Origin: Cyanobacteria bacterium UBA9971
GTDB lineage: Bacteria > Cyanobacteriota > Vampirovibrionia > Gastranaerophilales > UBA9971
Assembly: GCA_003499955.1 (NCBI GenBank)
Contig: DNRP01000076.1
Span: 10,780 to 19,762, forward strand
DNA length: 8,983 nucleotides
Reading direction: 5' to 3'
In this document: positions 6,921-8,983 of the stretch, one piece after another
Position numbering within the stretch: position 1 is the stretch's first letter
Layout: every line of letters begins with the position of its first letter
Translations under genes and position numbers: made by a program
The notes under the pieces: model-generated
What the model was told of the DNA's origin: nothing
What the model saw: only the letters and a program-made list of their open reading frames with translations
The model's database searches: none

Positions 6921-7096
6921 TGTCATTGCGAGGAAGGACCCACTTTTTTGATTAATTATCAAAAAAGATGGGGGTAGACTTTGTGCCGACGCGGCAATCC
7001 ATTTAATGAGGCTTTTTGCTTTGAAATATCATTGGGAAGATTGCTTTGTTACTTGAATCATCGTGTTTTAAAGGCGATTTATGCCTCGCAATGACA
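6921..7096. repeat. 176-bp element with 13-bp terminal inverted repeats (REP/MITE-like)
   Basis: TGTCATTGCGAGG (6921-6933) is matched exactly by its reverse complement at 7084-7096. Inside, GCAATC near 6994 pairs with GATTGC at 7029-7034, and a long AT hairpin sits near the left end. The 'TGTCATTGCGAGG...GCGGCAATCC...GATTGCTT...CCTCGCAATGACA' arrangement is, from memory, a palindromic repeat dispersed in many bacterial genomes. There is no coding capacity for a transposase, so any mobility would depend on another source. No flanking direct repeat is obvious. It abuts nrdG and supplies the bases that falsely extend that frame upstream. Confidence 0.75.
6943..6967. repeat. Perfect 10-bp-stem hairpin inside the element
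   Basis: CTTTTTTGAT (6943-6952) and ATCAAAAAAG (6958-6967) form a perfect stem with a five-base TAATT loop. Flanking CCCA and TGGG can extend it past a single bulged A. It sits where the usual version of this repeat, as I recall it, would pass directly from GCGAGGA to the GACGCGGCAATCC part, so it may be an internal insertion or a variable arm. Confidence 0.6.
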
Positions 7097-7342
7097 ATAC
7101 TCTAATTAAATTTTCAATGATTTAGCATGACATTTTTTCAAAAAAAATACAAGGTTAAAGAAATATTAAACAAATCCAATCTCCCACACACCCATTGTTA
7201 TTGAATTTTTACCCCACCCGTAAAAAATTGAGAAAGTTTTTAAAAAAATGAAGCAATTTTTTATATTCACATGATTTATATAAACAGAAAGTCGAAATTA
7301 AAAAAATATGTAATTAAATTTAATAAAATAGGAGTAAATTTT
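7097..7342. other. AT-rich spacer between inverted-repeat element and small gene
   Basis: Together with the element to its left this makes 434 bases without a gene. It has long A and T runs and two short C-rich patches (about 7183-7193 and 7211-7219). I see no convincing open frame, RNA gene or strong promoter. An in-frame ATG at 7271 would extend the next gene, but it has no ribosome site. Confidence 0.5.
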
Positions 7343-7708
7343 ATGAATGTTAGTTTAAACACAGCAAACTACACAAATCCTTACAGACAACAGCATACAA
7401 AACAGCAAAAAGTAAGTTTTAATGGTAAAAAGGTAAATATTCCTTGGGAAGAAGCTCTTGGTAAAGCAGAGGCTAGTCTTTCCAGAGTTCTTGAACGCAG
7501 AAACGCACTTAAAAAAGAAATGGAAAATCTTAGGGAACACCATGGATTAGGTAGAGATTATGCGCAAGATGGTATTTATTTGAGAGATAATGACCTTTAT
7601 GATACACAATGTGAATTAGAAAGTAGAATTAGAGAATTAAAAGCAGGAATTGAATACAATAATAAAAGTATATTTCAAAGAATTATAGACTGTTTTAAAA
7701 AATCATAA
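7343..7708 (+). CDS. Small unknown protein, polar N-terminal tail and coiled-coil body
   Basis: A 121-aa protein I cannot assign to a family. Residues 1-30 are a polar, Asn/Gln/Thr-rich tail ending in VSFNGK. Short tails of this style precede many otherwise unrelated proteins in Gastranaerophilales genomes as I recall them, and their role is unknown to me. Residues 38-67 and 85-107 are charged, heptad-like helices (for example SRVLERRNALKKEMENL), suggesting a coiled coil or helical hairpin, and the C-terminus is basic. There is no signal peptide or membrane span. The start is set by AGGAG at 7330-7334, eight bases before ATG 7343; an upstream in-frame ATG at 7271 lacks a ribosome site. It ends 19 bases before a strong palindromic terminator shared with nrdD. 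Confidence 0.75.
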   Translation: MNVSLNTANYTNPYRQQHTKQQKVSFNGKKVNIPWEEALGKAEASLSRVLERRNALKKEMENLREHHGLGRDYAQDGIYLRDNDLYDTQCELESRIRELKAGIEYNNKSIFQRIIDCFKKS

Positions 7709-7727
7709 ATAATTTTGTGTAAAATTT

Positions 7728-7762
7728 AAATTACCTCTGTTTTAAAACAGAGGTAATTTTTT
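7728..7762. terminator. Bidirectional intrinsic terminator
   Basis: A perfect 32-nt palindrome has 16-nt arms 7728-7743 and 7744-7759; the core ACCTCTG/CAGAGGT gives the strong pairs and the centre TTTTAAAA forms the loop. On the + strand it is followed by T residues 7757-7762, a classic terminator for the small gene at 7343. On the minus strand a T-rich stretch also follows, so it can end nrdD transcription, whose stop codon begins at 7764. Confidence 0.85.
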
Positions 7763-8983
7763 CATGCTTTTGATGATTCTTCATTATATTTGTTAATTTT
7801 AAAAGTTTTTCTGAGCTTAAATTCTTCCTGCTTACTTTTATTCCACTGATTTACAGGTCTTAAATAACCTACCACGCGCGAATAAACTTCGCATTCAGAA
7901 GAACACTCGGGACAATTGACATGTTCCCCTGCTCTATATCCGTGAGAAGGGCATATACTAAAGGTCGGGGTAATTGTAAAATACGGCAAACGATAACTGT
8001 TGCAGATTTTTCTGACCAGATTTTTTACTGTTTTCGTAGATTCTATTTTTTCCCCGACAAAAATATGTAAAACAGTTCCGCCTGTGTATTTTGTTTGAAT
8101 TTCATCCTGCAAATCCAGAATTTCAAATACATCATCAGAATACATCACCGGAAGCTGCGTAGAATTTGTGTAAAAAGGCTCTGCCCCATCCTGAAATTCC
8201 TTTTCATTAGCGCAAACACCCTGCGGATAAGCTTTTTTGTCAAGACTTGCAAACCTGTAAGAAACACTTTCCGCGGGTGTCGCCTCAAGGTTATAATTAT
8301 TGCCTGTTTCCTGCTGATAAGACTCAAGTTCGGTTCTCATAAAGTCAAGAACTTTTAAAGTAAATTGATTTGACTTTTCAGAAGCCATGTTTTCACGGAA
8401 AAGATTCTCGCATGCTTCATTCATCCCGCAAATCCCTATCGTGGAAAAATGATTTTTCCAGTACAGCTTGTCCCGTAGTTTTATATCGCGGAGATAAAAC
8501 TTTGAATATGGATAAAGGTCTTGATCTGTAAGCCTTTCAAGAATTTTTCTTTTTACTTCAAGAGAATTTTTTGCAAGCTCCATAAGATGCCCAAGTCTTT
8601 TTAAGAACTCGTTTTCATCTTTTGATAGAAGTCCCAGTCTTGCGAGATTGATTGTTACAACCCCGACAGAACCTGTAAGAGGGTTAGCACCAAACAAACC
8701 ACCGCCTTTTTTCATAAGTTCCCTGTTGTCAATTCTTAACCTGCAACACATCGAGCGGGTGTCTTCCGGTTTCATATCAGAGTTTACAAAGTTAGAGAAA
8801 TACGGAATACCGTATTTGGCGGTGATTTCCCATAACCCTTTAAGATTGGGGTTATCCCAGTCAAAATCTTTCGTTATGTTGTAAGTCGGAATCGGAAAAG
8901 TAAACACCCTACCCTTTGCATCACCTTCCATAAGCACTTCAAGAAAAGCCTTATTAAAGATATCGACCTCATTTTGGAACTCA
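7762..8983 (-). CDS. nrdD: Anaerobic ribonucleoside-triphosphate reductase, class III (5' end missing)
   Basis: The frame stays open to the right edge of the window, so the N-terminal part lies outside; about 406 C-terminal residues are visible. The in-frame GTG at 8937 is internal: coding-like sequence (DIFNKAFLEVLMEGDAKGR) runs across it. Family marks are FPIPTYNITKDFDW, the SMCCRLRID segment (around nt 8745) with conserved cysteines, and EATPAES. Near the C-terminus a zinc-site region C-x12-C-x2-C-x3-C begins CPSHGYRAGEH. The glycyl-radical segment follows as RVVGYL, with the glycine codon at 7867-7869. The enzyme reduces ribonucleoside triphosphates to deoxy forms without oxygen, after activation by NrdG. 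nrdG lies 853 bases downstream on the same strand, beyond the shared terminator and a convergent gene. Assignment is firm. Confidence 0.95.
   Translation of the reverse strand, partial: EFQNEVDIFNKAFLEVLMEGDAKGRVFTFPIPTYNITKDFDWDNPNLKGLWEITAKYGIPYFSNFVNSDMKPEDTRSMCCRLRIDNRELMKKGGGLFGANPLTGSVGVVTINLARLGLLSKDENEFLKRLGHLMELAKNSLEVKRKILERLTDQDLYPYSKFYLRDIKLRDKLYWKNHFSTIGICGMNEACENLFRENMASEKSNQFTLKVLDFMRTELESYQQETGNNYNLEATPAESVSYRFASLDKKAYPQGVCANEKEFQDGAEPFYTNSTQLPVMYSDDVFEILDLQDEIQTKYTGGTVLHIFVGEKIESTKTVKNLVRKICNSYRLPYFTITPTFSICPSHGYRAGEHVNCPECSSECEVYSRVVGYLRPVNQWNKSKQEEFKLRKTFKINKYNEESSKA

Noticed and set aside
6909..6962. 18-codon N-terminal extension of nrdG
   Set aside because: It lies mostly in the inverted-repeat element, and the conserved NrdG N-terminus begins at ATG 6908.
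1..8983. CRISPR array, tRNA or rRNA gene, phage genes or transposase
   Set aside because: No regularly spaced direct repeats, no cloverleaf-like or rRNA-like sequence, and no integrase or transposase motif was found on either strand.

Overview
The window is AT-rich, densely coded bacterial DNA using the standard genetic code. Two genes of a class III (oxygen-sensitive) ribonucleotide reductase system point to an anaerobe. A small protein with a polar N-terminal tail ending in a short V-S-F-N-G motif resembles lineage-specific proteins of gut Gastranaerophilales (Vampirovibrionia/Melainabacteria). That placement is an inference from recall, not a proven assignment.

Left part (1-5535) is a surface-polysaccharide region. 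It opens with the 3' part of a radical SAM/SPASM gene on the + strand. Next comes a 156-bp spacer with GC-rich palindromic repeats, then an extended SDR-family nucleotide-sugar epimerase on the + strand. Converging on it from the right is a three-gene minus-strand operon, rfbF-rfbG-rfbH (5535 down to 2242). It encodes glucose-1-phosphate cytidylyltransferase, CDP-glucose 4,6-dehydratase and the PLP/[2Fe-2S] CDP-6-deoxy-4-hexulose 3-dehydrase. Together these turn glucose-1-phosphate into the CDP-activated 3-deoxy intermediate that precedes 3,6-dideoxyhexoses such as abequose, paratose, tyvelose and ascarylose. The reductase partner of RfbH and the final 4-reductase or epimerase are not in the window.

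Middle part (5536-6216): an AT-rich divergent intergenic region with promoter-like sequences, then a 140-aa protein of unknown function with a probable C-terminal winged helix. It ends two bases from the end of the convergent nrdG.

Right part (6219-8983): nrdG, the radical SAM activase, and nrdD, the glycyl-radical reductase (5' end missing), are both on the minus strand. They are separated by about 850 bp holding a 176-bp element with 13-bp perfect terminal inverted repeats, an AT-rich spacer, a small + strand gene of unknown function, and a 32-nt perfect palindrome serving as a shared terminator. NrdG would install the glycyl radical on NrdD, which then makes dNTPs without oxygen.

I see no complete new system. 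The points most worth a second look are the two repeat families, the incomplete dideoxyhexose pathway beside a SPASM enzyme, and the two unrecognised small proteins.
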